From: Edaphobacter lichenicola
GTDB taxonomy: Bacteria > Acidobacteriota > Terriglobia > Terriglobales > Acidobacteriaceae
Direction of reading: 5' to 3'
Assembly (NCBI RefSeq): GCF_025264645.1
Contig: NZ_CP073696.1
Coordinates: forward strand, 2,542,001-2,606,000
Length of the DNA: 64,000 nt
Below are positions 51,064-59,702 of this stretch, one piece after another (the first letter of the stretch is position 1; the number at the start of each line of letters is the position of its first letter). Position numbers and translations under genes: made by a program. Below the pieces are notes generated by a model. It saw only the letters and a list, made by a program, of their open reading frames with translations, searched no databases and had not been told where the DNA came from.

Positions 51064-52881
51064 ATGGAAATAACGAGGTTCTTGCTAGGTCGAGCGGGCG
51101 GTTTGGTCTTGGTTTGTTGTCTGGGCGTCGCGCCGGGTGTGGCGCAGAAATATCCCAAGCTGACGGCCGTAGAACCGGTGGGGCCTTCCGTAGAGGCGCG
51201 TAGTAAAGCGCTGTCTGCTTTGTTGGCGGAGATCTGGGAGGATCACCTGAGGCTTTCGCCGGAGTTTGCCTCGTCGATCGGCGACAAACGTTACAACGAT
51301 CAACTGACCGATTATTCGGTCAAAGCGGTCAATACATCGCTGGCAAAGGGGTTGGAGTATATCCAGCGGTTGGGCGAGATCGATACCACCGGTTTGACCG
51401 ACCAGGAGAAGCTGTCGTCCGAGCTGATGCTGCGCTCCCTCATCGACGATCAGCAAGGCGCAAAGTTCAAAGAATGGGAGATGCCGGTAAATCAGTTCAA
51501 CGGCTTTCATACCGATCTTCCGCAGCTTCCGACCAGGTTGCAGATCGACTCAGTCAAAGACTATGACGATTACATTGCACGAATGAAGAAGGTCCCGACT
51601 GCGTTCTCGCAGATCATGACCAATATGCAGCTTGGCGCGGACGAAGGTCGTGTGCCGCCTCAGTACCTAATGGAGAAGGTGCTGGTGCAGACCCAGACTC
51701 TGGCGGATCAGAAGCCGGAGGAGAGCCCGTTTGCACTTCCGTTGAAGAAGTTTCCTAAGATCGTGAGCGCGGAGGAACAAAAACGAATCTCAACGGAGCT
51801 GCTTGCGGCCATCTCGACCGATGTGCTGCCGTCATACAAGCGGTTTGCGGGATTTTTGAAGGCTGAATATATTCCGAAGTCGCGCAAAGACCCTGGTGTA
51901 TCGGCCATCCCGGATGGAGATGCCTACTATGCATTTCGGATTCGGCAGAGTACAACGCTGAACAAATCGGCAGCGGAGATTCACCAGATCGGGCTTGACG
52001 AAGTGAAGCGCGATGAGGCCGAGATGCTGGCGATTGTGAAGAGTCTGGGCTTCGCTGACATCAAGAGCTTTAGCGCCGCGCTCAAGACGAATCCGAAGGA
52101 ACACCCCACATCCGCAGATGCGTTGCTTGATACCTACAAGGCGTACCTTGCGGGCATGAAGCCGAAGCTGCCTGAGCTGTTCGGACGACTGCCGAAGGCT
52201 CCGCTCGAAGTCGTCCAGATGCCGGCGTACATAGAAAAAGATCAGGCCGCGGCGTTCTACGATAACGGCACGCCCGACGGGAGCAGGCCGGGACGAGTGG
52301 ATGTGAACACGTATAACTTTGCAGAACGATCACTGGCTCCCGTCGAGGCGGTGTCGTATCACGAAGGAGTGCCCGGGCACCATCTGCAGATCTCAATCGC
52401 GCAGGAGCTGACAGGGTTGCCGGAATTCCGCAAATTTACGTACTACACGGCGTACACCGAAGGCTGGGGGCTCTACAGCGAACGCCTTGGCAAGGACATT
52501 GGTTTCTACAAAGATCCTTACAGCGACTACGGTCGGCTGGAGGCGGACATCTGGCGCGCCATACGATTGGTTGTCGACACCGGCGTTCACTCGCAGCATT
52601 GGACGCGGCAGCAGATGGTGGATTACTTCCACGAACACTCGGCCATCGATGAGACCAACATTCAGGCAGAGGTCGACCGCTACATTGCGTGGCCGGGACA
52701 GGCGCTTGGGTACAAGATGGGCCAGTTGAAGATTCTGGAGCTAAGGGACAGAGCCAAAACAGAGCTGGGACCGAAGTTCGACATCAGAGCCTTTCATGAT
52801 CAGGTGCTGGACTCTGGTGCGCTACCGATGGATGTGCTGGAACGACGCATAGACGCTTGGATCGCGGCACAGAAGAAGTAG
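51064..52881 (+). CDS. DUF885-family exported peptidase-like protein
   Basis: The 605-residue protein has a signal peptide (GRAGGLVLVCCLGVAPGVAQ). The family's probable zinc site is visible: VEAVSYHEGVPGHHLQISIAQ (HExxxxxHH-type) and YYTAYTEGWGLYSERLGKD, followed by YSDYGRLEADIWRAIRLVVDTGVHSQHW. AWPGQALGYKMGQLKILELR is also characteristic. DUF885 proteins are gluzincin-like peptidases of unknown substrate, often abundant in Acidobacteria and Xanthomonads. It precedes proC by 19 bases. Confidence 0.88.
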   Translation: MEITRFLLGRAGGLVLVCCLGVAPGVAQKYPKLTAVEPVGPSVEARSKALSALLAEIWEDHLRLSPEFASSIGDKRYNDQLTDYSVKAVNTSLAKGLEYIQRLGEIDTTGLTDQEKLSSELMLRSLIDDQQGAKFKEWEMPVNQFNGFHTDLPQLPTRLQIDSVKDYDDYIARMKKVPTAFSQIMTNMQLGADEGRVPPQYLMEKVLVQTQTLADQKPEESPFALPLKKFPKIVSAEEQKRISTELLAAISTDVLPSYKRFAGFLKAEYIPKSRKDPGVSAIPDGDAYYAFRIRQSTTLNKSAAEIHQIGLDEVKRDEAEMLAIVKSLGFADIKSFSAALKTNPKEHPTSADALLDTYKAYLAGMKPKLPELFGRLPKAPLEVVQMPAYIEKDQAAAFYDNGTPDGSRPGRVDVNTYNFAERSLAPVEAVSYHEGVPGHHLQISIAQELTGLPEFRKFTYYTAYTEGWGLYSERLGKDIGFYKDPYSDYGRLEADIWRAIRLVVDTGVHSQHWTRQQMVDYFHEHSAIDETNIQAEVDRYIAWPGQALGYKMGQLKILELRDRAKTELGPKFDIRAFHDQVLDSGALPMDVLERRIDAWIAAQKK

Positions 52882-52900
52882 GGTCTGATAGCCTTTGGGA

Positions 52901-53752
52901 ATGAGTGAGAGCTATGAGGTTTCGGTTCCGCCTCCGGTGATGCCGGAGTTGCGAGTCGCTGTGCTGGGAGCAGGCAAGATGGGCGGCATTTTGCTTCAGG
53001 CTTTTCTGAAGAACAACCTGCTGGCTCCAGAGCAGATCTTCGCCACCGTGCATCATGCTGAACGCGCACAGGCTCTTTCGGCACAGTTTGGAGTCGAGGT
53101 GACGACCGATAACCTAGCTGCCGCGCAACAGGCCGATGTGATCTTGCTTGGCGTGAAGCCGATTCAGGTTCCAGCGCTGATCGACGTGATTAAGCCCGCG
53201 CTAACTCCTAAAAAGCTGGTGCTGTCGTTCGCGGCTTCAGTGAAGACGCGGAGTATCGAGGATGGCGCTGGTTGTGAGTTGGCGGTAATTCGCGCGATGC
53301 CAAACACTCCGGCGATGCTGGCTGCGGGAATTACTGCTCTCTGTAGCGGTCGATTCGTCTCGGCTGACCAGATGGCGATCGCTCAGCGGATCTTTCAGAC
53401 GGTGGGGCGAACTGTTGTCGTCGATGAGAAGCACATGGACGCGGTGACTGGTTTGTCGGGATCGGGCCCGGCGTTCCTTTACATCATTATCGAGGCGCTC
53501 GCTGAAGCTGGCGTGAACGTTGGGCTGCCACGCGATATTGCGACGTTGCTGGCGGCACAGACAACGCTCGGTTCGGCTCGAATGGTTCTCGAGACGGGGT
53601 ATCATCCGGCGCTGCTGAAGGACGCGGTGACGACACCGGCCGGGTGTACCGTCGATGGGATTCTGGAGCTCGAAGAAGGTGGCCTGCGGGTGACCTTGAT
53701 CAAAGCGGTGAAGAGGGCGACCCAGCGTGCCAAAGAGTTGGCGAACGGATAA
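52901..53752 (+). CDS. proC: Pyrroline-5-carboxylate reductase
   Basis: From the ATG at 52901 the protein has 283 residues; a TTG two codons earlier is less likely. It has the NADPH-binding AVLGAGKMGGILLQAF, VILGVKPIQVPALI and AVIRAMPNTPAMLAAGITAL. The catalytic and dimer motifs are GLSGSGPAFLYIIIEALAEAG and the P5CR signature LKDAVTTPAGCTVDGILELE. It makes proline, the last step of synthesis. Confidence 0.94.
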   Translation: MSESYEVSVPPPVMPELRVAVLGAGKMGGILLQAFLKNNLLAPEQIFATVHHAERAQALSAQFGVEVTTDNLAAAQQADVILLGVKPIQVPALIDVIKPALTPKKLVLSFAASVKTRSIEDGAGCELAVIRAMPNTPAMLAAGITALCSGRFVSADQMAIAQRIFQTVGRTVVVDEKHMDAVTGLSGSGPAFLYIIIEALAEAGVNVGLPRDIATLLAAQTTLGSARMVLETGYHPALLKDAVTTPAGCTVDGILELEEGGLRVTLIKAVKRATQRAKELANG

Positions 53753-53821
53753 GGATACGAGCCACTCATAATGGCCCGCGGAGAGACGAACCATCTCTTC
53801 GAAGCTGGGTAGAATAAGGAT

Positions 53822-54802
53822 ATGGCTGCGACTGGTGCGGTAACGGTGCCAACGAAATCGACGATGAGGCCTGAAGTGTCTCGGGCGCTCGTGCGATTTG
53901 CGTGGGTCGTGGTGGCGTACAACGTGCTGGTCATCCTGTGGGGCGCGCTGGTGCGAGCGACGGGCTCGGGCGCTGGCTGTGGAAATCATTGGCCGCTCTG
54001 CAACGGTCAGGTAATTCCACTCTCACCACGCGTCGACACGATCATCGAGTTCACGCACCGATGCATGACGGGCGGCTCGACGTTTCTGGTAATTGGGCTG
54101 CTGGTATGGACATTTCGGGGGACCGTGAAGGGGCAGGCGGCGCGAACGCTGGCAGTGGTTTCGATGGTGCTCCTGCTGAATGAGGCATTCCTGGGTGCAT
54201 TGCTGGTGAAGCTGGGATACGTGACCGGCAATCAATCCGTGGGGCGGGTGGTATTGCTGTCGGTCCATCTCAGCAATACGCTGCTGCTATTAGCTGCACT
54301 GACGCTGACGGCGACGCTCCTCGGTACCGGACAGACCAGCCGCGAACTGGGGGCTCACGGCACAAAAAAGCTCTGGGCGCTACTGGGTTTGGCTGCGACT
54401 CTGATTGTGGGAGTGAGCGGTTCGCTCGCAGCCTTGGGAGATACGCTCTTCCCTGCTTCCTCTCTGCGAGCGGCGTTTGCTCAGGACTTTGCGGCGGGAT
54501 CGCCGTGGCTCCTTCGCTTACGAGGAGTCCATCCGGCAAGTGCGATCATTGCGGCTCTATTCGTCTTTTGGTTGGTGGCTCAGGCGAGGCGGGCCGGCGC
54601 CGGACGACTTGCAGGGCTGGTTTTGGGACTGCTCGGGTTTCAGTTCGCGCTAGGGCTAGCGGATGTCGTATTGCTGGCACCGGTGTGGATGCAGATTTTG
54701 CACTTGTTGGGCGCCGATGTGTACTGGGTTGCTCTGGTTACGCTGGCAGCGGCAGTGATATGGCCAAACCACAATGCCCGCGAAACATACCAGCCAATCT
54801 GA
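53822..54802 (+). CDS. ctaA: Heme A synthase, COX15/CtaA family
   Basis: The 326-residue protein has eight membrane helices in two repeats. Conserved features are NVLVILWGALVRATGSGAGC, HWPLCNGQVIPL with a Cys pair as in the loop of many CtaA proteins, heme-ligand His residues in IIEFTHRCMTG and SVHLSNT, and in the second half VHPASAI and ILHLLGADVYWV. It oxidises heme O to heme A for cytochrome oxidase. No ctaB is seen nearby. Confidence 0.88.
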   Translation: MAATGAVTVPTKSTMRPEVSRALVRFAWVVVAYNVLVILWGALVRATGSGAGCGNHWPLCNGQVIPLSPRVDTIIEFTHRCMTGGSTFLVIGLLVWTFRGTVKGQAARTLAVVSMVLLLNEAFLGALLVKLGYVTGNQSVGRVVLLSVHLSNTLLLLAALTLTATLLGTGQTSRELGAHGTKKLWALLGLAATLIVGVSGSLAALGDTLFPASSLRAAFAQDFAAGSPWLLRLRGVHPASAIIAALFVFWLVAQARRAGAGRLAGLVLGLLGFQFALGLADVVLLAPVWMQILHLLGADVYWVALVTLAAAVIWPNHNARETYQPI

Positions 54803-54862
54803 AGACAGGGCCTCATCCCGACGAAGTTCGTGCGGCTAGCTCGGAATCAATCTTAAAGGAAA

Positions 54863-54897
54863 AACTCCTCAAGCTCGATCCCGAGGCATGAGGAGTT
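54863..54897. terminator. Hairpin after ctaA
   Basis: AACTCCTCA pairs with TGAGGAGTT around a 17-nt loop containing a second small stem. There is no T-run, so termination is only suggested. It lies between ctaA and the convergent repeat-protein gene and could serve both. Confidence 0.45.
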
Positions 54898-54921
54898 ATC
54901 GAAAGCCAGGTTGCGACAACG

Positions 54922-55296
54922 TTACTGTGGTGTGGGCTTCCCTACGATCTTGTCACCGAGCTTTTCGGTCCCGTGAGCCGTGTCCGTGGCCGCGGTTTTG
55001 GTCCCATGCCCGATATCTTTACCGACCGTCTTGGTGCCGTCTGCCGTCTTGTCGGCAGCTGTTTTGGTACCGCTGGCAGTCTTATGCGCTACCGTCTTGG
55101 TGCCGTCTGCCGTCTTATCGGCAGCCGTTTTGGTGCCGCTGACGGTCTTATGCGCTACTGTTTTGGTCCCGGTGGCGGTCTTATCGGCAGCCTTTTTCGT
55201 ATCGGTGGCAACGTCCTGCGCGAGAGCGAGGCCGGCCGACATGGAAATAGTGAGCGCTGATGCCAGAAGCACGGCCTCTAACTTGCGAATTTGCAT
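54922..55296 (-). CDS. Exported 11-residue-repeat (LEA-like) protein
   Basis: From the ATG at 55296 (AAGGAG six bases upstream) the protein has 124 residues; the frame's extension to 55485 is unsupported. A signal peptide (AVLLASALTISMSAGLALAQ) is followed by eight consecutive 11-residue units such as TKTAADKTADG and TKTVAHKTASG, alternating AAD and VAH types. Lys/Thr/Ala-rich hendecads resemble group-3 LEA proteins, which protect membranes and proteins during drying or freezing; that role is inference. It would act in the periplasm. Confidence 0.75.
   Translation of the reverse strand: MQIRKLEAVLLASALTISMSAGLALAQDVATDTKKAADKTATGTKTVAHKTVSGTKTAADKTADGTKTVAHKTASGTKTAADKTADGTKTVGKDIGHGTKTAATDTAHGTEKLGDKIVGKPTPQ
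54946..55203 (-). repeat. 33-bp tandem repeats inside the LEA-like gene
   Basis: Eight coding units of 33 bases are present. Alternate units are most alike, giving a 66-bp higher-order period, so the array probably grew by duplicating a two-unit block. Such arrays tend to vary in copy number between strains. Confidence 0.8.
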
Positions 55297-55643
55297 AGAT
55301 TCTCCTTGGAGGTTATAAGCCTCTCCCAGATAGATTAGCGGTTGAAGAGAGGTGATGCAAAACAGAGCGAAAATGGCTCGATTGCAAGGCGACAGATAGG
55401 GAAACGGTCTTGTCTTCACGATGCAGATCGAAAAGTTAGAGGATTTGATCTGTGTTGTGGCTAAATCATTGTTGTATAGTTGCAACGTTCGACAGTTCTC
55501 GGTCCCACCATCTTGAAAGGGTTATTTCCCGTGTGGTGTGCCGAAAAAAATCTGCAGCGATCGTATACAGCTTCAATAAAGAGAGGTAGACGTCTGTCAT
55601 TTGCTTCTCTGCGCGAGATAACGTTTACCCAAGGATCTGACCA
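55297..55643. other. Divergent promoter region; no gene seen
   Basis: An AT-richer stretch separates the minus-strand LEA-like gene and the plus-strand symporter gene. AAGGAT precedes the symporter ATG. I see no defined operator or RNA element. Confidence 0.4.
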
Positions 55644-57371
55644 ATGCACGCTTCTGCAGCGATTTTGCTCATGAACCAACAACTGACGAGATTGGCGCCG
55701 GTCGACATTCTTATCCTGGTGCTTTATTTCGCTTTGGTTGTCTTCATCGGCTTTTACGCAAAGGGCAAGGCGAACACCAGCGAAGATTTCTTCCTGGCTG
55801 GCCGCGAGATGACAGCGTGGATCGCCGGGCTGAGTTTTGTGTCGGCCAACCTCGGCTCGCTGGAGCTGATGGGATGGGCCGGCGCGGCTTATCAGTACGG
55901 CCTTCTGGCGGCGCACTGGTATTGGATTGGGGCGATCCCAGCAATGCTGTTTCTCGGCATCGTGATGATGCCGTTCTACTACATCTCGAAGACACACTCG
56001 GTGCCCGGGTACCTGCAGCTTCGGTTCGGCGAAGGCGCGCGAGCAGTGTCGGCCGTGTCGTTTGCCGTGATGACCATCCTGATGAGCGGCGTCAACATGT
56101 ACGCCATGGCACTGGTGATGAAGACAGTGCTGGGATGGAACATCAGCTTCAGCATCTGGGTGGGCGCAGCAACGGTTGCCCTGTACGTGATGCTTGGCGG
56201 CTTGCGTTCGGCGATCATCAACGAGGTGCTACAGTTCGTGTTGATCTGGGCTGGTGCGGCGATGATTCCGATCCTCGGTCTCATCGAGGCCGGCGGATGG
56301 ACGAAGCTGAAGGCACAGATCGCCGTCAACGTCGGTACGACGGACTACGGGCACATGTGGAGCACGCTGGGCAGCTTCAAAGACAACCCCATGGGAGTGC
56401 ACTGGACAGGAATCGTCTTTGGACTCGGCTTCGTGATCAGCTTCGGATATTGGACCACCGACTTTCTTGTGGTCCAGCGGGTACTGAGCGCAAATAATCT
56501 ACGTTCGGCGAAGCTGGCTCCAGTGATCGGTGCGGCGTTTAAAATGGCCGTGCCTTTTATCGTGATTTTGCCTGGGCTGCTGGCACTGGCGGTGTTGAAG
56601 AACGCGGATGGCACCATCATGCACCTGGTTCCCGAGAGAGTGGCGGCAACAACCGGACAGCATAGCTACAATGAAGTGCTGCCGTTGATGCTGATCCGCT
56701 ACTGTGGTCCTGGGCTGCTCGGGCTTGGCATCACAGCCCTGATCGCGGGATTCATGAGCGGCATGGCTGGGAATGTTAGCGCATTCTCTACCGTGTGGAC
56801 GTATGACCTCTACGGCGCCTTCATTAACAAAAAGGCCAGCGATAAACACTATGTCGCAATGGGACGCTGGTCAACGGTGATCGGCATGTTGGTGTCGATC
56901 GGAACAGCCTACCTGGTGATGAATGCTGCCAGCATCATGGATTACGTGCAGGCGCTGTTCAGCTTCTTCATCGCTCCGCTGTTCGGTACGGTGATTCTTG
57001 GCATGCTGTGGAAACGGGCAACACATATGGGAGGCTTTCTCGGCTTGCTCGCGGGAACCGTCTCTTCGGTTGGAATGTTCATCTGGGTGCAAGGTGATGC
57101 TGGCGCTCTACGCTACATCGCCATGAGTGCAAATGCGAAGCCGATGGCCGAGAATCTCTATCGCGCGTTGTGGAGCTGGATCATCTGCGTCGTCGTCACA
57201 GTGGTAGTGAGTTTGGTGACCAAGCCGGTGCCGACCGCGCAACTCGCTGGACTTGTCTATGGTGTGACGCCAATCCCTGACGATGGGGCAACGACGATCT
57301 GGCAGAAGCCGATCTTCTGGGCCATTATCGTCATCGTCGTCTTCTTTGTTTTGAATCTGATCTTTTGGTAG
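55644..57371 (+). CDS. Sodium:solute symporter, SSF family
   Basis: The 575-residue membrane protein has about 13-14 helices. It shows SSF landmarks: LVVFIGFYAKGKANTSEDFFLAGREMTAWIAGLSFVSANLGSLELMG near the start, YVMLGGLRSAIINEVLQFVLIW, and LIAGFMSGMAGNVSAFSTVWTYDLY, the usual sodium-site region. Members of this branch carry sugars or myo-inositol. The downstream sugar-isomerase-like gene supports sugar uptake. Another possible ATG lies at 55671. Confidence 0.9.
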   Translation: MHASAAILLMNQQLTRLAPVDILILVLYFALVVFIGFYAKGKANTSEDFFLAGREMTAWIAGLSFVSANLGSLELMGWAGAAYQYGLLAAHWYWIGAIPAMLFLGIVMMPFYYISKTHSVPGYLQLRFGEGARAVSAVSFAVMTILMSGVNMYAMALVMKTVLGWNISFSIWVGAATVALYVMLGGLRSAIINEVLQFVLIWAGAAMIPILGLIEAGGWTKLKAQIAVNVGTTDYGHMWSTLGSFKDNPMGVHWTGIVFGLGFVISFGYWTTDFLVVQRVLSANNLRSAKLAPVIGAAFKMAVPFIVILPGLLALAVLKNADGTIMHLVPERVAATTGQHSYNEVLPLMLIRYCGPGLLGLGITALIAGFMSGMAGNVSAFSTVWTYDLYGAFINKKASDKHYVAMGRWSTVIGMLVSIGTAYLVMNAASIMDYVQALFSFFIAPLFGTVILGMLWKRATHMGGFLGLLAGTVSSVGMFIWVQGDAGALRYIAMSANAKPMAENLYRALWSWIICVVVTVVVSLVTKPVPTAQLAGLVYGVTPIPDDGATTIWQKPIFWAIIVIVVFFVLNLIFW

Positions 57372-57383
57372 AGGTGGACCGTC

Positions 57384-57626
57384 ATGGATGAAAAAGAGCG
57401 CGAGATTGAATCGGCTGAACTGTCGATCTGGTTCTTCTGCGGCATCTTGATGTTGGCTTATGGCCTGGTGCTTGTGGTCACAGGAATTACAGAGTTCAAC
57501 CATCCACCTGCGAACGAAGTGCTGCTGCCATGGCTCGAGTCGCTACACCCTACGTTGTGGTGGGGAGTGGTGTTAACCGTGTTCGGTGCTTTTTATTCCA
57601 TCCGGTTTCGTCCTGGCAAGGCATAG
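57384..57626 (+). CDS. Small two-helix membrane protein, symporter neighbour
   Basis: The 80-residue protein has an acidic N-terminus (DEKEREIESAELS). Two membrane helices follow (WFFCGILMLAYGLVLVVTGI and TLWWGVVLTVFGAFYSI). It starts 12 bases after the symporter stop and precedes the isomerase-like gene, so it is part of that operon, perhaps as a small transporter subunit. No family is recognised. Confidence 0.7.
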   Translation: MDEKEREIESAELSIWFFCGILMLAYGLVLVVTGITEFNHPPANEVLLPWLESLHPTLWWGVVLTVFGAFYSIRFRPGKA

Positions 57627-57730
57627 GAATTGCCGAAATGCCGCGCGGATAGCAGATAGAAGCGCGGTGATGGTGTGAATGAGCACTAAGACCAAGACCC
57701 CGCGGGGGCTGAGAAAGACTGAGGAGCATT

Positions 57731-59143
57731 ATGGCAAAGCAGATGACGATGGGCGTGATTGTAGGCAACCGTGGATTTTTTCCCAGCCACCTCGCCACCA
57801 GCGGAAGACTCGAGATGATCGCGGCACTCGAGGCCGTAGGAATCAAGCCCATTGTCCTGACTCCGGAGGAGACCGCGCACGGAGCAGTCGAGACCTACGA
57901 GGATGCGAAGAAGTGCGCGGAGCTGTTCAAAAAGCACGCGGCAGAGATCGACGGAATCATCATTACGCTACCGAACTTTGGGGAAGAGCGTGGCCTCGCC
58001 GATGCGCTGCGGCTAGCAAATCTTCAGGTGCCAGTACTGATTCAAGCGACCCCAGACCACGCCGGCAAGATGACGATTGCATTTCGCCGCGACAGCTTTT
58101 GCGGCAAGATGTCGATCTGCAACAACCTGAAACAGTACGGCATCCCCTACTCACTGACGCGGCTGCACACAGAGGCGCCAGACTCAAACGAATTCAAGGC
58201 TGACCTGGAATGGTTCTCGGGCGTCTGCCGCGTTGTGCGCGGCCTGAAGAACGTGCGCTTCGGTGCAATCGGGGCGCGGCCCACCGCGTTCAACACAGTT
58301 CGCTACTCGGAGAAATTGCTGGAGCGCTCTGGCATCACCGTCGAAACGCTCGATCTTAGCGAAGTGATGGGGCGAATCGGACGCATGAACGATAACGACG
58401 ATGCGGCACAGACGAAGCTCGCCGCAATCAGGAAGTACATCCCGGTCGGCGAGACGCCTGACGCTGCACTGCTGAAGATGGCAAAGCTGGGCGCGGTGAT
58501 CGACCAGTGGATGACCGCAAGCGAACTCACCGTAAGTGCGGTGCAGTGCTGGACCTCGATCGAAGAGTTCCTCGGCATCGTTCCCTGCACCGTGATGAGC
58601 ATGATGAGCGAGAATCTGATTCCCTCTGCGTGCGAGGTCGACGTGCTGGGCACTCTGAGCATGTATGCGTTGACACTGGCTAGCGAAACACCCAGCGCAC
58701 TACTGGATTGGAACAACAACTATGGCGACAACCCAGATAAGGCCGTATGCTTCCACTGTTCAAATCTGCCTAAGCACTTCTTCAACGAGGGTGTAAAGAT
58801 GGACTTCCAGCAGATCATCGCTGGCACCGTGGGCAAGGAGAATACGCACGGCACGCTCGACGGAACAGTGAAGGCCGGAGCAATGAGCTTCGCCCGTTTC
58901 TCAACCGATGACTTCGCTGGCCAGATCACCGGCTACGTGGGCGAGGGCGCCTTCACAAACGACCCGCTTCACACCTTTGGTGGAGCGGGTGTCGTGGAAA
59001 TCCCAAAGATGCAGGAGTTGTTGCGATACATCTGCGAGAACGGATTTGAACACCACGTTGCTGCCAATTTCTCAACCACCGCAGCCCCAGTTTTCGAAGC
59101 GGCGAGCAAGTACCTCGGCTGGAAGATGCATTGGCATCGATAA
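57731..59143 (+). CDS. L-fucose/L-arabinose isomerase-fold protein
   Basis: The 470-residue protein follows the fucose isomerase-like plan: TMGVIVGNRGFFPSHLATSG, TLPNFGEERGLADALR, VRFGAIGARPTAFNTVRYSEKLLER, SAVQCWTSIEEFLGIVPCTVMSMMSENLIPSACEVD (acidic metal-site region) and AVCFHCSNLPKHFF. It should interconvert an aldose and ketose using Mn or a similar metal. The true sugar is unknown; the symporter upstream probably imports it. A perfect 16-bp hairpin lies 25 bases past the stop. Confidence 0.85.
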   Translation: MAKQMTMGVIVGNRGFFPSHLATSGRLEMIAALEAVGIKPIVLTPEETAHGAVETYEDAKKCAELFKKHAAEIDGIIITLPNFGEERGLADALRLANLQVPVLIQATPDHAGKMTIAFRRDSFCGKMSICNNLKQYGIPYSLTRLHTEAPDSNEFKADLEWFSGVCRVVRGLKNVRFGAIGARPTAFNTVRYSEKLLERSGITVETLDLSEVMGRIGRMNDNDDAAQTKLAAIRKYIPVGETPDAALLKMAKLGAVIDQWMTASELTVSAVQCWTSIEEFLGIVPCTVMSMMSENLIPSACEVDVLGTLSMYALTLASETPSALLDWNNNYGDNPDKAVCFHCSNLPKHFFNEGVKMDFQQIIAGTVGKENTHGTLDGTVKAGAMSFARFSTDDFAGQITGYVGEGAFTNDPLHTFGGAGVVEIPKMQELLRYICENGFEHHVAANFSTTAAPVFEAASKYLGWKMHWHR

Positions 59144-59157
59144 CCGGGTTTGTATCT

Positions 59158-59367
59158 CTAGTCCGGCTTGCGGAGCTGCTGATTTTTGATCAGCAGCTCC
59201 GCAACCAGGCGATGTAGGCGCGAGTTCTCCATCTCAAGCTCTAAAAGACGCTCGCTGTAATCGGTGTCGGACTGTCCATAGCGTATGGATGGTGAGGGGT
59301 CTCGATAGCCCCTGCCGGGGTCTGCCTCCTCTGCACTGTTGGCAGGGCTTGCGTTGAGGTCATTCAT
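59158..59367 (-). CDS. Coiled-coil micro-protein of the ECF sigma operon
   Basis: From the ATG at 59367 the protein has 69 residues. A Ser/Pro/Asp-rich first half precedes a short coiled coil (SERLLELEMENSRLHRLVAEL). The start overlaps the stop of the membrane-protein gene (ATGA), so it is translationally coupled. The helix resembles leucine-zipper ends of IS3-type proteins, but context argues for a small operon member. Its last codons also form a perfect DNA hairpin. Confidence 0.65.
   Translation of the reverse strand: MNDLNASPANSAEEADPGRGYRDPSPSIRYGQSDTDYSERLLELEMENSRLHRLVAELLIKNQQLRKPD
59168..59204. terminator. Perfect 16-bp hairpin within a coding end
   Basis: TTGCGGAGCTGCTGAT pairs without mismatch with ATCAGCAGCTCCGCAA around a 5-nt loop. 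It lies just past the isomerase-like gene on the plus strand and inside the final codons of the micro-protein gene on the minus strand. Neither side has a T-run, so it may protect mRNA 3' ends rather than terminate strictly. Confidence 0.5.
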
Positions 59368-59699
59368 ATCTGAGTCTCCGCAGACGAGGTGAAGGGACCG
59401 CGACCGCAACGCATTCCACGGCGGAACTTATCGCGCTCGTCCGGGGTCATGTGTTCCCAGCGATCTTTCATGCGTTGCCTCCAGCGATTACGGCCGCCGC
59501 CATGACGGTGGAAGCCACCGAAGAGAATCTTGCTCAGGACAAGCAGCCCTATTCCCTGCCAGAAGGTGATCGTGTGCCATCCAAAGATCGGCGGAATGAG
59601 GACGTTCCATAGGCTTTTGACGATGAAGCCGAACACGATGGTGGCAATAACGACGAAGATTGCGATTCGAATTCCTTTAAGTATTGGATGACGGCCCAT
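59364..59699 (-). CDS. Small membrane protein of the ECF sigma operon
   Basis: The 111-residue protein has two membrane helices (IRIAIFVVIATIVFGFIVKSLWNVLI and ITFWQGIGLLVLSKILFGGF). A His/Gly/Arg-rich basic cytoplasmic tail ends in RMKDRWEHMTPDERDKFRRGMRCG. It follows the sigma factor by three bases. In position it could be an anti-sigma partner, but it lacks a zinc HxxxCxxC motif. Inference only. Confidence 0.7.
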   Translation of the reverse strand: MGRHPILKGIRIAIFVVIATIVFGFIVKSLWNVLIPPIFGWHTITFWQGIGLLVLSKILFGGFHRHGGGRNRWRQRMKDRWEHMTPDERDKFRRGMRCGRGPFTSSAETQI

Positions 59700-59702
59700 C
59701 TC

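Noticed and set aside
54946..55203. Regular 33-bp repeats considered as a CRISPR array
   Set aside because: The units are contiguous, in frame, without unique spacers, and encode the LEA-like repeats.
55461..55997. A 178-residue minus-strand frame near the symporter start
   Set aside because: Mostly antisense to the symporter gene and lacks any signal, domain or ribosome site.
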